A model generated the notes under the pieces. It saw only the letters and a program-made list of their open reading frames with translations, was not told the DNA's origin and did no database searches. Positions 1 through 8,772 of a stretch of DNA of 64,000 bases are shown here, one piece after another (the first letter of the stretch is position 1; every line of letters begins with the position of its first letter). This DNA comes from Shouchella clausii (lineage in GTDB: Bacteria > Bacillota > Bacilli > Bacillales > Bacillaceae_D): positions 1,860,001-1,924,000 of the forward strand of contig NZ_CP019985.1 in assembly GCF_002250115.1 (NCBI RefSeq), given 5' to 3'. The position numbers were made by a program, and so were the translations under genes.

Positions 1-2
1 GG

Positions 3-674
3 CATTTAAAAAGCGAATTTAAAACATTGGTTGAACAACAATTCCAATTGCCTGCATTGATTTTAAACGATGCCGAACTTGCGCTTTATGCCGTTCTCGA
101 AGGCGAAAATGGGATACTGGCGATCGCAGGCACCGGCTCTGTATTGATTGGCAAAAAGGATTCAACGATCAAAATGGTTGGCGGTTGGGGGCATCTGCTC
201 GGGGATGAAGGAAGCGCTTATCACATCGGAATACAAGCGTTAAAGCAATTAGCCTCGGAAATCGAGCAGGGGAACATTCAAACCAAATTGGCCAAGGCTT
301 TGGCTACTCAGTACCAATTACCCGACGCATCAGCGATAAAGGAGTTTGTTTACTCTTCCACCAAAAAAGAAATTGCTGACATCGCCCTATTTGTGTATCG
401 ACGTGCACAAGACGATACAGATGCAAAAAAACTATTGGAACAAGCAGGAGAAGAACTAGCCCAGCAAGCCATTCGGTTAGTTAAACAACTTGAATTAGAA
501 ACATCGGCGATTCCGATCATAGTAAAAGGGAGTTTATTAGAGAAAAACGAATTTGTGCGCCACCATTTTGCCGAAAAGCTAAAACAATGTTCAACGGGCA
601 TTTCGATTGTTTGTAAAAACCGACCAACCGTAACAGGCGCTTTGCATGCATGGAAGAATTCAAACCATGATTAA
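3..674 (+). CDS. N-acetylglucosamine kinase-like protein (BadF/BadG family), 5' truncated by window edge
   Basis: The frame is open to the left edge, so only the C-terminal 223 or so codons are visible. The protein belongs to the BadF/BadG/BcrA/BcrD ATPase fold used by bacterial N-acetylglucosamine/muramic acid kinases. The phosphate-binding turn IAGTGS is followed by GGWGHLLGDEGSAY, a signature of the N-acetylglucosamine kinase group, and a C-terminal GALHAW helix. These are cytosolic enzymes that phosphorylate amino sugars in cell-wall recycling. The downstream neighbour is an insertion element, so no operon partner is visible on this side. The sugar substrate cannot be fixed from the fragment. 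Confidence 0.8.
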   Translation, partial: HLKSEFKTLVEQQFQLPALILNDAELALYAVLEGENGILAIAGTGSVLIGKKDSTIKMVGGWGHLLGDEGSAYHIGIQALKQLASEIEQGNIQTKLAKALATQYQLPDASAIKEFVYSSTKKEIADIALFVYRRAQDDTDAKKLLEQAGEELAQQAIRLVKQLELETSAIPIIVKGSLLEKNEFVRHHFAEKLKQCSTGISIVCKNRPTVTGALHAWKNSNHD

Positions 675-849
675 ATAGGACCAACTTTTGTGCCCGGGCC
701 GCTTCTTTATAGGTTAACCGTTTCAAGAGACAATGTTTATGATTGGACCCCAAGGGAAGCGATCACCTCCCTCAATAAAGTTTAATTTTCTTTCGAATAC
801 TCACGTATTCTTAGAATTTCATATACAAGCTAACCAGCTGCCCCCCCCA

Positions 850-1177
850 CTAGATAACATGCCTTGGATATAGTTAGCACAAATTTTAATTTTTTACAGG
901 GCGTGGACCATCCTAACGCCCAAACTGGATGTGTTTGGAAATTAGAGTATGACCGTGCTTCGTCGAACTCTCCACACAGCTCACGGTCGCTCACCCTCCC
1001 ATGTCTCTCTGGATCCCTAGAAAGTCCATACATTCCTTCGTCCTGCGTATCCGTGGTGTGGAGGCCGGATATGCTCCTATACTGGGTCCATGCCCGAATG
1101 GGGTAAATATGCTCCGGCTCTGCACTGTTGGTGTTTGTCTTCAAATGATTTTGTTAAGTCAGCGTTTATACAGCCTG
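850..1177 (-). other. Structured non-coding 3' flank of the IS110 element, candidate guide (bridge/seek) RNA region
   Basis: No ORF here has a convincing start and family match. Two hairpins stand out: a 6-bp stem GGGCGT/ACGCCC at 899-921, and a 7-bp stem GACCGTG/CACGGTC at 951-988 with a 24-base loop. IS110-family elements are known to encode a structured guide RNA next to the transposase. In the IS110 group it lies 5' of the gene and in the IS1111 group it lies 3'. Assigning that role here is inference. A 104-codon minus-strand reading frame at 830-1144 is probably fortuitous. Confidence 0.3.
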
Positions 1178-2449
1178 TCATGCTTGGTTCTGAGGGATGC
1201 CACACAAAAGCTTAGAACCATCAAATGGACACTGACGCTGTCCAATGACAAAAATAACTTTCAGTAACTTCCCACACAAAGCAATCAATGACTGTTGTTT
1301 TTTTAACGGCTTATCAGGGCGTTTTGTGTAATAGGAATGCAGGGCTTTAAAGGTGGAATTATGGGCAACGAGCGGGCGAATGGCAAGGTATAAAGCTCTT
1401 CTGAGCTTACTGCGGCCTCGCTTCGTTATCTTGGTTTGTCCTTTCCATTTCCCTGAACGATTTTCTCGTAAAGACAGCCCTGCTAAATTAATCAACTGCT
1501 GGGGATGGCTGTATTTGGTCAGATCGCCTGTCTCAGCCAGGATGGTTGTCACGGTAGCGACTCCCAGCCCTTTAATAGCCATCATTTTTTTAGCTCCTGG
1601 AATGGTCTTTCCCACCTCTTCAAGGTCCTGATCTAGTTCTTCCAGTTGGGTCTTGAACAGCTCGTATTGGTCGAGAAGGCAGCCCATTTCCTGCCTGGCA
1701 AAGCGAATGCCGACGGAAAGACCAATGCTTTTCTTTGCGGCTTCTACCAGCTTTGTCGCCCGTTGGATTCCCACTCCCCGTTGGACATAGGGCTTCCATT
1801 TCTGAAGCACTTCTTCAGGAGTCATCTGAGAAATGTCAGAAGGAAAAGGAAAGAACTTTAGCGTACAAAGGGCGGCTTTTCCTTCCCAGTCTCCGAATAC
1901 ACCGAAGAATTCCGGGAAGTAGCGCTGAATCAGATTTTGGATTCTGCCTTCTGTGGTCATAAGCTGTTCGACGAGCTGATCTCTTATTTTGGCGCCTTCT
2001 CTTAGTTCCGCATAAATGCCTTCTACGAGATTGGGTACGGAGTATCGCCCGTCTTTAATCAGCTGTGCAATCACTTTAGCGTCCTTTGTATCATTTTTCG
2101 TTGGTGAATTGTCATCAAGCTCTTTGCTTTTTTTCACGTGCATGGGATTGACGACAACGAACTGGTAATGCTTCGCAACAAGGTAATAAGCGAGGTTTTT
2201 CCAATAGTGACCGGTTGGTTCTGCCCCGAAAAGGATGGTCTTCTTTCCATTCTCTTGTGCATATCGTTCGGCCCAGACAATTAGCTGTTCAAAGCCATGA
2301 ATGTGGTTTTCAAAGATCAGACGTTTCCCAAACTCGATGCCCCGGTCATCCTGAGCGCGGGCTACATGTTTGTCTTTGGCGATATCAATGCCAATGATTA
2401 AGGTGGATGGTGTGATTTGCTTGATTTTCTGGTTTTGTGTATAATTCAT
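1178..2449 (-). CDS. IS110-family DEDD transposase
   Basis: A 423-residue transposase/site-specific recombinase. The N-terminal RuvC-like domain shows GIDIAKDKH (first acidic residue, D22), a later FGAEPTGHYWKNLAYYL segment (E) and KNDTKDAKVIAQLI (last D pair). The C-terminal IS116/IS110/IS902 domain carries IKGLGVATVTTILAE and GLSLRENRSGKWKG before a TKRGRSKLRRALYLAI helix, where the catalytic serine of the family is expected. I place the start at the ATG at 2449, preceded by GGAGG, rather than at an upstream in-frame start 19 codons earlier. The length is normal and the frame is intact, so the enzyme may be active. It is transcribed away from the adjacent CRISPR leader. Confidence 0.85.
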   Translation of the reverse strand: MNYTQNQKIKQITPSTLIIGIDIAKDKHVARAQDDRGIEFGKRLIFENHIHGFEQLIVWAERYAQENGKKTILFGAEPTGHYWKNLAYYLVAKHYQFVVVNPMHVKKSKELDDNSPTKNDTKDAKVIAQLIKDGRYSVPNLVEGIYAELREGAKIRDQLVEQLMTTEGRIQNLIQRYFPEFFGVFGDWEGKAALCTLKFFPFPSDISQMTPEEVLQKWKPYVQRGVGIQRATKLVEAAKKSIGLSVGIRFARQEMGCLLDQYELFKTQLEELDQDLEEVGKTIPGAKKMMAIKGLGVATVTTILAETGDLTKYSHPQQLINLAGLSLRENRSGKWKGQTKITKRGRSKLRRALYLAIRPLVAHNSTFKALHSYYTKRPDKPLKKQQSLIALCGKLLKVIFVIGQRQCPFDGSKLLCGIPQNQA

Positions 2450-2606
2450 TGCGAGTCCTCCTTGGGTATCAATTAAGGGTCCTTTTCGCTGATCAGCTTT
2501 GGACACCTCGTATCATACCAAGGGGGCTCTTTTTGTTTCAAACCTCATAAACCTTCATTACAGGAATGCTCCTTTCAAGGAGAAACGAGGACAACGAACA
2601 TTCAAA

Positions 2607-2786
2607 GTGCGAACCCCAAGCGCACATAAAATCCCTAGATCACCCGCACCAAAAATGGCCTTAAATATGTGTTAATATGTACAAAAATGTAATAATGTGA
2701 TCTTGTTCACTGTGCTATGATAGGAAATAGAGGCAAAATCAAACGTTTTCGGTTGTTTATTTTCCGGAAAATGGGTAAATGTCGCT
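2607..2786 (+). promoter_or_regulatory. CRISPR leader of array 1
   Basis: About 180 bases directly upstream of the first repeat align along most of their length with 17016-17194 upstream of array 2. Shared stretches include GTGCGAACC...AAGCGCACA, AAAATCCCTAGATCACCC, ATGTACAAAAATGTAATAAT and TTTCCGGAAAATGGGT. The first block can fold as a GTGCG/CGCAC hairpin. In type I-C loci the leader usually follows cas2, but here the IS110 element occupies that position. Confidence 0.8.
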
Positions 2787-3480
2787 GTCGCACTCTTTGT
2801 GAGTGCGTGGATTGAAATCCATTCGCGGAATGCTGACAAAGCTGGTTGCACCGTCGCACTCTTTGTGAGTGCGTGGATTGAAATGATTTGACTTTGATTA
2901 CGGTTGATGGAACAAATGTCGCACTCTTTGTGAGTGCGTGGATTGAAATTTTCTACACAAGCGAAATCTTTGATTACGAGGTTTGTCGCACTCTTTGTGA
3001 GTGCGTGGATTGAAATTTGCGACTCGACTAGGCCAGCGAGAAATTGAACGTCGCACTCTTTGTGAGTGCGTGGATTGAAATTCCTATGCTTTTGCAGCGC
3101 ATTGACGAACCGATAGGTCGCACTCTTTGTGAGTGCGTGGATTGAAATCCAGCCTTGTTCGACCTCTACCTTTCCCTTTGTGTCGCACTCTTAGTGAGTG
3201 CGTGGATTGAAATTACCACTGCTTTTACGAAGTACTCGTTTAGCTCCTGTCGCACTCTATGTGAGTGCGTGGATTGAAATCAGATGTCCATGTTGATTTG
3301 ACCTGTCTGTAAAGGTCGCACTCTATGCGAGTGCTTCATTGAATCTCTTTGACAGATGCTACCGATTCCGCGTCTAAAGGTCACACGTTGTGTAAGTAAT
3401 AGAGTCAAATAAAAGTTTCTCTGGCCCACACTCTTTTTCATTGCAAAAACGTCGCACTCTATTTTGAGTGCGACGATGAT
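2787..3480 (+). CRISPR. Type I-C-like CRISPR array 1 (8 good repeats, 3 decayed)
   Basis: The repeat unit is 32 bp, beginning GTCGCACTCTTTGTGAGTGC and ending GTGGATTGAAAT, with a 7-bp CGCACTC/GAGTGCG stem. Repeats start at 2787, 2853, 2918, 2985, 3050, 3117, 3182 and 3249. Spacers are 33-35 bp and all different. Repeat 7 has TTAGTG and repeat 8 has CTATGTG in the loop. Decayed repeats follow at 3315 (GCTTCATTGAATCT end), 3380 and 3451; the last keeps only the palindromic half. The direction is set by the leader on the left and decay on the right. No cas gene is in the window. Confidence 0.97.
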
Positions 3481-3622
3481 CACTTCCACCTCTTGTTTGA
3501 TTCCTTTCCTAACAGACCTATTTTCTTCTTGTAAAAGGTCTTTCCGATAAATGCTAGTCGGTTTGTTGTTGAAGGGTTTGCAACTTCAATTCGTGTAAGG
3601 AGAGTGTAAAATAGCGTAGCCA

Positions 3623-4498
3623 TTAAAACGAATGTGCTTTCTGGCGCAATTGGGTTGTAACGAATTGGACAAACGCTTTGACGACAGAAAGGTCGAGTGC
3701 GGAATTGGAATAGATTAACCACGTTTTTCTTAATAGTGGGTGGTTATCAATGGCAAGGATGCGGTTGTATAATTGGTCGTGCGGCCGAAGGGAAATTTGA
3801 GGGATGATTGCGTATCCTAAGCCATTGCGTACCATTTCTTTGCAAGTCTCGATACGGTCGACTTCCATCGTTACCATTGGTGGCTGGCTAAAATGATGGT
3901 TCCACCAGTCTTTGATCATATTATCAAAGATTGGATCGGTTTTATAGGATATCCTTCCAATAGAAGGTAGATCACCCATATGAATCTTATTCTCTGAAAT
4001 TAAACACACATTTTCTTCGCTAAGAAGTATACTTTGTTCTTTCCATTCGTAGCTTCCACGGATAATGCCAATATGCACTTCTTTTTTTTCTAGTTTTTGT
4101 GATATTTTTGTACTCCAGCCAGTTGTAACGTTTACTTGTACATTGGGATAGACCGCAAGAAAATCTTTTAAAATCGTTGGTAATCGATAGTGGGCGAAAT
4201 GACTGGAAACACCGATTCGCAAGTGGCCTTGGATGTTTCCGGCCATGTTTAGCAGTTGGTCTTTTGTTTTGGCTAACTCATTTAACATTTTCCTCGAATA
4301 TTCGACTAAATACTCGCCTTCGCTTGTAAACTGCAGTCTTTTCGTTCCCCGTTTGGCAATTTCAACTCCAAACTCATTTTCCAAACTTCTTAGTCTGTAC
4401 GTCAAGGCAGGTTGTGAAATAAACAATTTTTCGGCCGCTTTCGTTATGTTTTTCATTTCATATAATGTCTGCAACAGTTCCCAATCTTTTTCGTTCAT
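3623..4498 (-). CDS. LysR-family transcriptional regulator
   Basis: A 291-residue LysR-type regulator. The N-terminal winged helix-turn-helix (residues 1-60) shows NITKAAEKLFISQPALTY and RLRSLENEFGVEIAKRG. A linker helix and a periplasmic-binding-protein-like effector domain (about 90-290) follow, with HLRIGVSSHFAHYRLP at its start. The ATG at 4498 has GGAGG eight bases upstream. It diverges from the peptide importer operon that begins at 5226, the usual arrangement for a LysR regulator and its target, so it probably controls uptake of the peptide or acyl-amino-acid substrate. The effector is unknown. Confidence 0.88.
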   Translation of the reverse strand: MNEKDWELLQTLYEMKNITKAAEKLFISQPALTYRLRSLENEFGVEIAKRGTKRLQFTSEGEYLVEYSRKMLNELAKTKDQLLNMAGNIQGHLRIGVSSHFAHYRLPTILKDFLAVYPNVQVNVTTGWSTKISQKLEKKEVHIGIIRGSYEWKEQSILLSEENVCLISENKIHMGDLPSIGRISYKTDPIFDNMIKDWWNHHFSQPPMVTMEVDRIETCKEMVRNGLGYAIIPQISLRPHDQLYNRILAIDNHPLLRKTWLIYSNSALDLSVVKAFVQFVTTQLRQKAHSF

Positions 4499-4866
4499 TG
4501 CGGCCTCCCTTAATATTTTTTGAAATATCTCTCATTTTACTTTAAAAAAACAGAAACAAGAAGGGATCATATTGGACCGGGAAGAAAATAGACGGCCTTT
4601 TGTAAGTGTGTGGCTTATGATTTTCCTACCCATTTGGTTTAGTTAGGCTTACTTTCAAGAAAATATGTGTAAGATTTCTTATCAAAAAATTTTTAAAAAG
4701 ACGGAATACAGCGATTCGATAAGCGTCGATAACAGGGCTTTCGATCCCGCGTCTTTATTCAGTTATACCGCATTGTCTGCACGCTCGTTTGTTGAAGGAA
4801 TAAAACATACTTATTGAAAGCCATAGAATAAATTTATTTTATTTATCGATCTCTATTCCTTATAAT
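4499..4866 (+). promoter_or_regulatory. Divergent regulatory region with a -10 element and AT-rich palindrome
   Basis: A perfect TATAAT at 4861-4866 is a good -10 for the importer operon; the -35 position (4838-4843, TTTATT) is poor, as expected for an activated promoter. AATAAATTTATT at 4828-4839 is a perfect 12-bp palindrome overlapping the -35 position and could be a regulator site. The rest of 4499-4827 shows no coding signal. Transcription from here would leave a leader of about 350 bases before the binding-protein gene. Confidence 0.4.
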
Positions 4867-4922
4867 CAGATGTAATTCAAAGGGGGACTGGTAGAAAGCG
4901 ATTACAAATGCGGAGGATCGCT

Positions 4923-5042
4923 ATGTGGAATGAATGCAAAGACACATGCGAGCGAAGTGAGGATGGGGAAAAATATCGCCTATTTTTGGAAAATTTATTC
5001 AAGTTTCTTAATAGGGGGTGTTCTGTTGGAGTTGAAAGGTGA
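4923..5042 (+). CDS. Possible 39-residue leader ORF upstream of the importer operon
   Basis: An ATG at 4923 follows GGAGG with seven bases of spacing. The frame encodes a small, charged protein starting MWNECKDTCERSEDGEK and ending GCSVGVER, with three cysteines and no signal peptide. A second small frame with its own TTG start and GGGGG-type site follows to 5160. I recognise neither. They could be leader peptides in the long 5' region of the importer transcript, or chance frames. The good ribosome binding site is the only direct support. Confidence 0.25.
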   Translation: MWNECKDTCERSEDGEKYRLFLENLFKFLNRGCSVGVER

Positions 5043-5225
5043 AGAAACTCTCAAAAAGAAGGATCGGTGTATTCCTAACAACGTTGATAAGCAAGTAAAA
5101 GACAACAATGGCTGGAATGTTCTTTTTTTTAAAATAAGAAATACAGGGAGGGAAAGCTAAACAGGAGACTAATAATTTTAAAATTACATTCGATTCGTAT
5201 TAATGTGTATAAAGGGGGGCTTATA

Positions 5226-6806
5226 GTGAAGCGACCATTCTTGATGCAAATGATGCCGATTGTCGTTGGAGGGCTTTTGCTGTCTGGTTGTATGACGAAT
5301 GAAGAAAACATGACCACGGCTCCAGACGCTGGAGGGGAGGGAGGTGCCTCATCTAGCAATGATACCACGCTGACGATTGCCCAAGGCTCGGATATGGTTT
5401 CCTTTGATGTCCACGATCATAGCAACACGTCTACTGAAGCGATTCACGTCAATATGTTCAGCTATCTCGTCAAAAATGATGTGGAGGGTGAAGGGATTGT
5501 TCCTGATCTTGCGACTGACTGGGAATTGGTCGATGACGAAACGTGGCAATTTACGCTTAGGGATGATGCTGTGTTTCATAATGGCGATCCAGTCACAGCC
5601 GAAGACGTCAAGTTTACGCTTGAACGTGTCGCCAAAGACAATACGTTGCAAGAACATGAAAATTACCGCCAAATTAACGAAGTAGAAGTGATCGATGATC
5701 ACACTTTCCTTATTCACACAAACGGGCCGCAGCCAGTGTTGCTCAATCGATTGTCACGTCTTGGATCAGGCATTTTGCCGAAAGATTATATTGAAGAAAA
5801 TGGCTGGGATCATTTTCTACAGGAGCCAGTCGGGTCTGGTCCCTACCAATTTGTTGAATGGATTCGTGACGATCGAGTCGTATTAGAGCGGTTCGATGAT
5901 TATTTCGGCGGTGACGTAGCGGTGTGGGATCAACTCGTTTTCCGTTCGATCCCAGAGTCTTCTACTAGGGTTGGTGAAGTCATTGCAGGTGGTGTCGATA
6001 TTGCCATGAATATTGCGCCCATTGACTGGGACCGGGTCAATGAAAACGAAGGCACCTCCATTGTCGAAGGACAAACAAACCGGACGATGATGTTGGTTCC
6101 GAACCACCGAGAAGAATATCCGACTTCCGATCCGCTCGTACGGGAAGCGATTGATTTGGCAATTGATAATCAGGCACTTCTCGACAACTTGATGGGCGGA
6201 TCAGGAACACCGACTTTGACACGAGTCAACCCAGGGAATTTTGGCGCAAATGAAGCGCTTCATGGCGAGTACCGCTACGACCCTGACCGTGCCAAGGAGT
6301 TATTGGAAGAAGCCGGTTATGGGGATGGGCTAGAACTGACGCTGCATTCTCCAGATGGGCGCTACTTGCAAGATCGGGAAACAACAGAAGTAATTGCTGG
6401 GATGTTAAGCGAAGTCGGGATTGATGTAAAAATTGATTTCATGGAATGGAGCGCCTATGTCGATCTTCGTGATGCCCATGAACAGAAAGATTTGTATTTG
6501 ATCGGCCTTACTGGTTCATTGTGGGATGCGGCTCACCAATTGCGCCACCATACGTCTATGGTCGCAGAGGACCATATTGGCTACAGCAGTGAAGAATTTG
6601 ATCGGATCTATTTAGAGGCAGAAGTGAACATGGATGAAGCCGAGCGGGAACAACAGTACATCGATTTGCAGACGATGGCGGACGAAGAGTTAATCAATAT
6701 TATGCTCTTCCAGCTGGATAGTTTTTACGCTGTCAATGATCGGATTCAGTTTGAGCCTCGTCTTGATGAAATGTGGAGAGTGGAGGAAATCACATTAAGC
6801 GAATAA
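5226..6806 (+). CDS. Peptide ABC transporter substrate-binding lipoprotein (SBP_bac_5)
   Basis: A 526-residue extracellular solute-binding protein of the DppA/OppA family, anchored by a lipobox. The GTG at 5226 follows AAAGGGGGG and gives a short basic start, a hydrophobic stretch and the lipobox LLSGC; the in-frame ATG at 5205 lies upstream of this site and is disfavoured. An acidic, Gly/Ser-rich linker follows. Family landmarks include WEFTL-like WQFTLRDDAVFHNGDPVTAEDV (in part) and repeated EAIDLAIDNQALLD. It is the first gene of an importer operon and sets its specificity, probably short peptides or N-acyl amino acids given the M20 peptidases downstream. Confidence 0.88.
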   Translation: MKRPFLMQMMPIVVGGLLLSGCMTNEENMTTAPDAGGEGGASSSNDTTLTIAQGSDMVSFDVHDHSNTSTEAIHVNMFSYLVKNDVEGEGIVPDLATDWELVDDETWQFTLRDDAVFHNGDPVTAEDVKFTLERVAKDNTLQEHENYRQINEVEVIDDHTFLIHTNGPQPVLLNRLSRLGSGILPKDYIEENGWDHFLQEPVGSGPYQFVEWIRDDRVVLERFDDYFGGDVAVWDQLVFRSIPESSTRVGEVIAGGVDIAMNIAPIDWDRVNENEGTSIVEGQTNRTMMLVPNHREEYPTSDPLVREAIDLAIDNQALLDNLMGGSGTPTLTRVNPGNFGANEALHGEYRYDPDRAKELLEEAGYGDGLELTLHSPDGRYLQDRETTEVIAGMLSEVGIDVKIDFMEWSAYVDLRDAHEQKDLYLIGLTGSLWDAAHQLRHHTSMVAEDHIGYSSEEFDRIYLEAEVNMDEAEREQQYIDLQTMADEELINIMLFQLDSFYAVNDRIQFEPRLDEMWRVEEITLSE

Positions 6807-6876
6807 GGATTGAAGGCTCGGAAGGAGGAAGGATGAAGACCTTGCCTTCATCCTTTTACTATCGGGGGTGGAACGA

Positions 6877-7794
6877 TTGAGGAAGTATTTACTGTGGCGC
6901 GTTTTGCAAATCATACCGGTTCTCTTTCTAATATCGATTTTTGTGTTTGCCTTGTTGTACCTTGCTGGGGATCCTGTTGCGTTAATGCTTCCTGAGGATG
7001 CCACCCAGGAACAAGTGGATGCACTCCGGGAATCATTAGGGTTGGACCAGCCTTTTTATATTCAATATCTCTCCTTTGTTGGAGACATGATACAAGGGAA
7101 TTTCGGTTATTCTTACCGTTATAGCCAGCCAGCTTTGCCGATCGTGCTGGAAAGGTTGCCGGCAACGTTCGAATTGGCCTTTGCGTCGATGATTGTAGCT
7201 GTACTGATTGCCGTCCCTCTCGGCATTCTCTCTGCAACAAAGCGAAATACAGCACTAGATGTATTCATATCCGGTGCCTCGGTATTAGGAAAAGCGATGC
7301 CGAACTTTTGGCTGGGCATTATGCTCATTCTTATGTTGGCGATTACGTATCCGTTCTTTCCTGTGTCTGGGAGCGGAAGCGTGGCTCATCTAATATTGCC
7401 CGCGATTACATTGGGAACAGGCTGTGCTGCAGAGATGACGCGTGTGTTGCGTTCAAGCATGCTGGAAACGTTAAACCAAGATTATGTGCGGACAGCCGTA
7501 AGCAAAGGGGTAAAAAACTTCTTTGTTGTTTATAAACATGCCTTTCGAAATGCGCTGATCCCGTTTATTACGATTACTTTTTTGCAAGTATCGACACTTG
7601 TCAGTGGCGCCTTGATTACAGAAGTGGTCTTTTCCTGGCCGGGACTAGGGCAGCTCTTAATTCAAGCCATTAATGGACGGGATATGGCGGTTGTGCAAGC
7701 GACTGTTTTTATCGTTGCTTTTATTGTGATTGTTGTGAACCTGATGGCCGATGTGTTGTATCGGGTTCTTGACCCTAGGATTCAATTTGATTAG
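6877..7794 (+). CDS. Peptide ABC transporter permease (DppB/OppB type)
   Basis: A 305-residue inner-membrane permease with about six hydrophobic segments. The first membrane helix begins a few residues after RKYLLWRVLQIIPVLF. The binding-protein-dependent transport loop that contacts the ATPase is visible as RTAVSKGVKNFFVVYKHA, the EAA-type motif. I prefer the TTG at 6877, six bases after GGGGGTGG, over the GTG at 6868 that lies inside that ribosome binding site. It lies 70 bases after the binding-protein gene and pairs with the following permease. Confidence 0.88.
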   Translation: MRKYLLWRVLQIIPVLFLISIFVFALLYLAGDPVALMLPEDATQEQVDALRESLGLDQPFYIQYLSFVGDMIQGNFGYSYRYSQPALPIVLERLPATFELAFASMIVAVLIAVPLGILSATKRNTALDVFISGASVLGKAMPNFWLGIMLILMLAITYPFFPVSGSGSVAHLILPAITLGTGCAAEMTRVLRSSMLETLNQDYVRTAVSKGVKNFFVVYKHAFRNALIPFITITFLQVSTLVSGALITEVVFSWPGLGQLLIQAINGRDMAVVQATVFIVAFIVIVVNLMADVLYRVLDPRIQFD

Positions 7795-7805
7795 GAGGGG
7801 ACCCC

Positions 7806-8729
7806 ATGCAGACAGAACAACCGGTGAAGCATTTGCGCAACCATACGACCGAGAATAGGCTAGCCAACTGGACGCGTAGGTGGGCCAGGCTCCTATTTAA
7901 AAGCAAGACCGGAACCATTGGCTTGATCATTACAGGATTGATCTTCTTGTTGGCGATATTTGCCCCTGTTCTTTCTCCTTACCATCCCAATGTCCAAAAC
8001 TATGCTGCGATGAATGTACCGCCAGTATGGTTGGAAGGGGGAATGAAGGAACATCTTTTGGGGACAGACAATTTAGGGAGAGATATGCTCAGCCGAATCA
8101 TCTACGGCACACAGGTCTCGCTTTTAGTCGGGGTTTGTTCCGTCGTGGTAGCGGGGGCGATTGGCATGTTTTTTGGTTTAATCGCCGGCTATTACGGGGG
8201 GTTCATTGACAATGTGCTCATGAGAATCGTTGATGCGTTTTTAGCAATCCCTAACGTCTTGTTCATTCTTGTCATCTTAGGCGTCTTATCTCCAGGGCTG
8301 TTGACTCTTATTTTTGTTATTGGATTGACGAACTGGGTCATTTATGCCCGGCTTGTTCGAGGAGATGTCTTATCCATTAAAGAACGTGAATTTATTAAAG
8401 CAGCGCGGACAATTGGAACGAAAAATCCGGTGATCATTTGCAAGCATGTATTGCCGAATGTAATGCCGTCCTTTATTGTGATTTCGACTTTGAGTGTAGC
8501 CACGACGATTGTCCTCGAAGCATCGCTCAGCTATCTAGGGCTAGGTGTTCAGCCGCCTACGGTGTCCTGGGGTGGGATGTTGTCGGCGGGGAGGGATTAT
8601 CTGGCCACGAGCTGGTGGATTGCTACTTTTCCTGGATTAGCGATTATGATCACCGTTTTAGGGATTATCTTTTTAGGTGATTGGTTGCGGGATGTTTTGG
8701 ATCCCCGTTCCCAAACGCTCCGTTCATAG
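7806..8729 (+). CDS. Peptide ABC transporter permease (DppC/OppC type)
   Basis: A 307-residue second permease of the importer. It has a cytosolic N-terminal arm, a first membrane segment (GTIGLIITGLIFLLAIFAP), the LGTDNLGRDMLSRIIYGTQ block typical of the OppC N-terminal domain, and five more hydrophobic segments. The ATPase-docking loop reads EFIKAARTIGTKNPVIICKH. The ATG follows AGGAGGGGA, 11 bases after the upstream permease stop, so the two are translated from one message. Confidence 0.9.
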   Translation: MQTEQPVKHLRNHTTENRLANWTRRWARLLFKSKTGTIGLIITGLIFLLAIFAPVLSPYHPNVQNYAAMNVPPVWLEGGMKEHLLGTDNLGRDMLSRIIYGTQVSLLVGVCSVVVAGAIGMFFGLIAGYYGGFIDNVLMRIVDAFLAIPNVLFILVILGVLSPGLLTLIFVIGLTNWVIYARLVRGDVLSIKEREFIKAARTIGTKNPVIICKHVLPNVMPSFIVISTLSVATTIVLEASLSYLGLGVQPPTVSWGGMLSAGRDYLATSWWIATFPGLAIMITVLGIIFLGDWLRDVLDPRSQTLRS

Positions 8730-8772
8730 TCTAAACGGCAGCAATTCAAGTTCTCATCTAGGAGGTTAGCGT

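Larger units (their letters stand above)
835..2606 (-). mobile_element. IS110-family insertion element (approximate limits)
   Basis: One DEDD transposase gene lies on the minus strand with about 340 bases of non-coding DNA on its 3' side (835-1177) and about 155 bases on its 5' side (2450-2606). IS110 elements lack clear terminal inverted repeats, so the ends are estimates. The right limit is set by the start of the CRISPR leader homology at 2607. The left limit is set loosely near a C-run at about 841-848. No target duplication is visible. Confidence 0.55.

Noticed and set aside
830-1144. A 104-codon minus-strand frame and overlapping plus-strand frames in the IS110 flank
   Set aside because: No ribosome binding site, no recognised domain, and the same DNA forms hairpins more consistent with a non-coding element end.
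4930-5160. A 76-codon plus-strand ORF in the importer leader
   Set aside because: Its first half lacks a ribosome binding site; the 39-codon frame at 4923 with GGAGG is better placed, and the later TTG-started part is noted only as a possibility.
5349-5717. Minus-strand 122-codon frame inside the binding-protein gene, and many similar antisense frames elsewhere
   Set aside because: They are shadows of strongly supported genes on the other strand, with no independent start signals.
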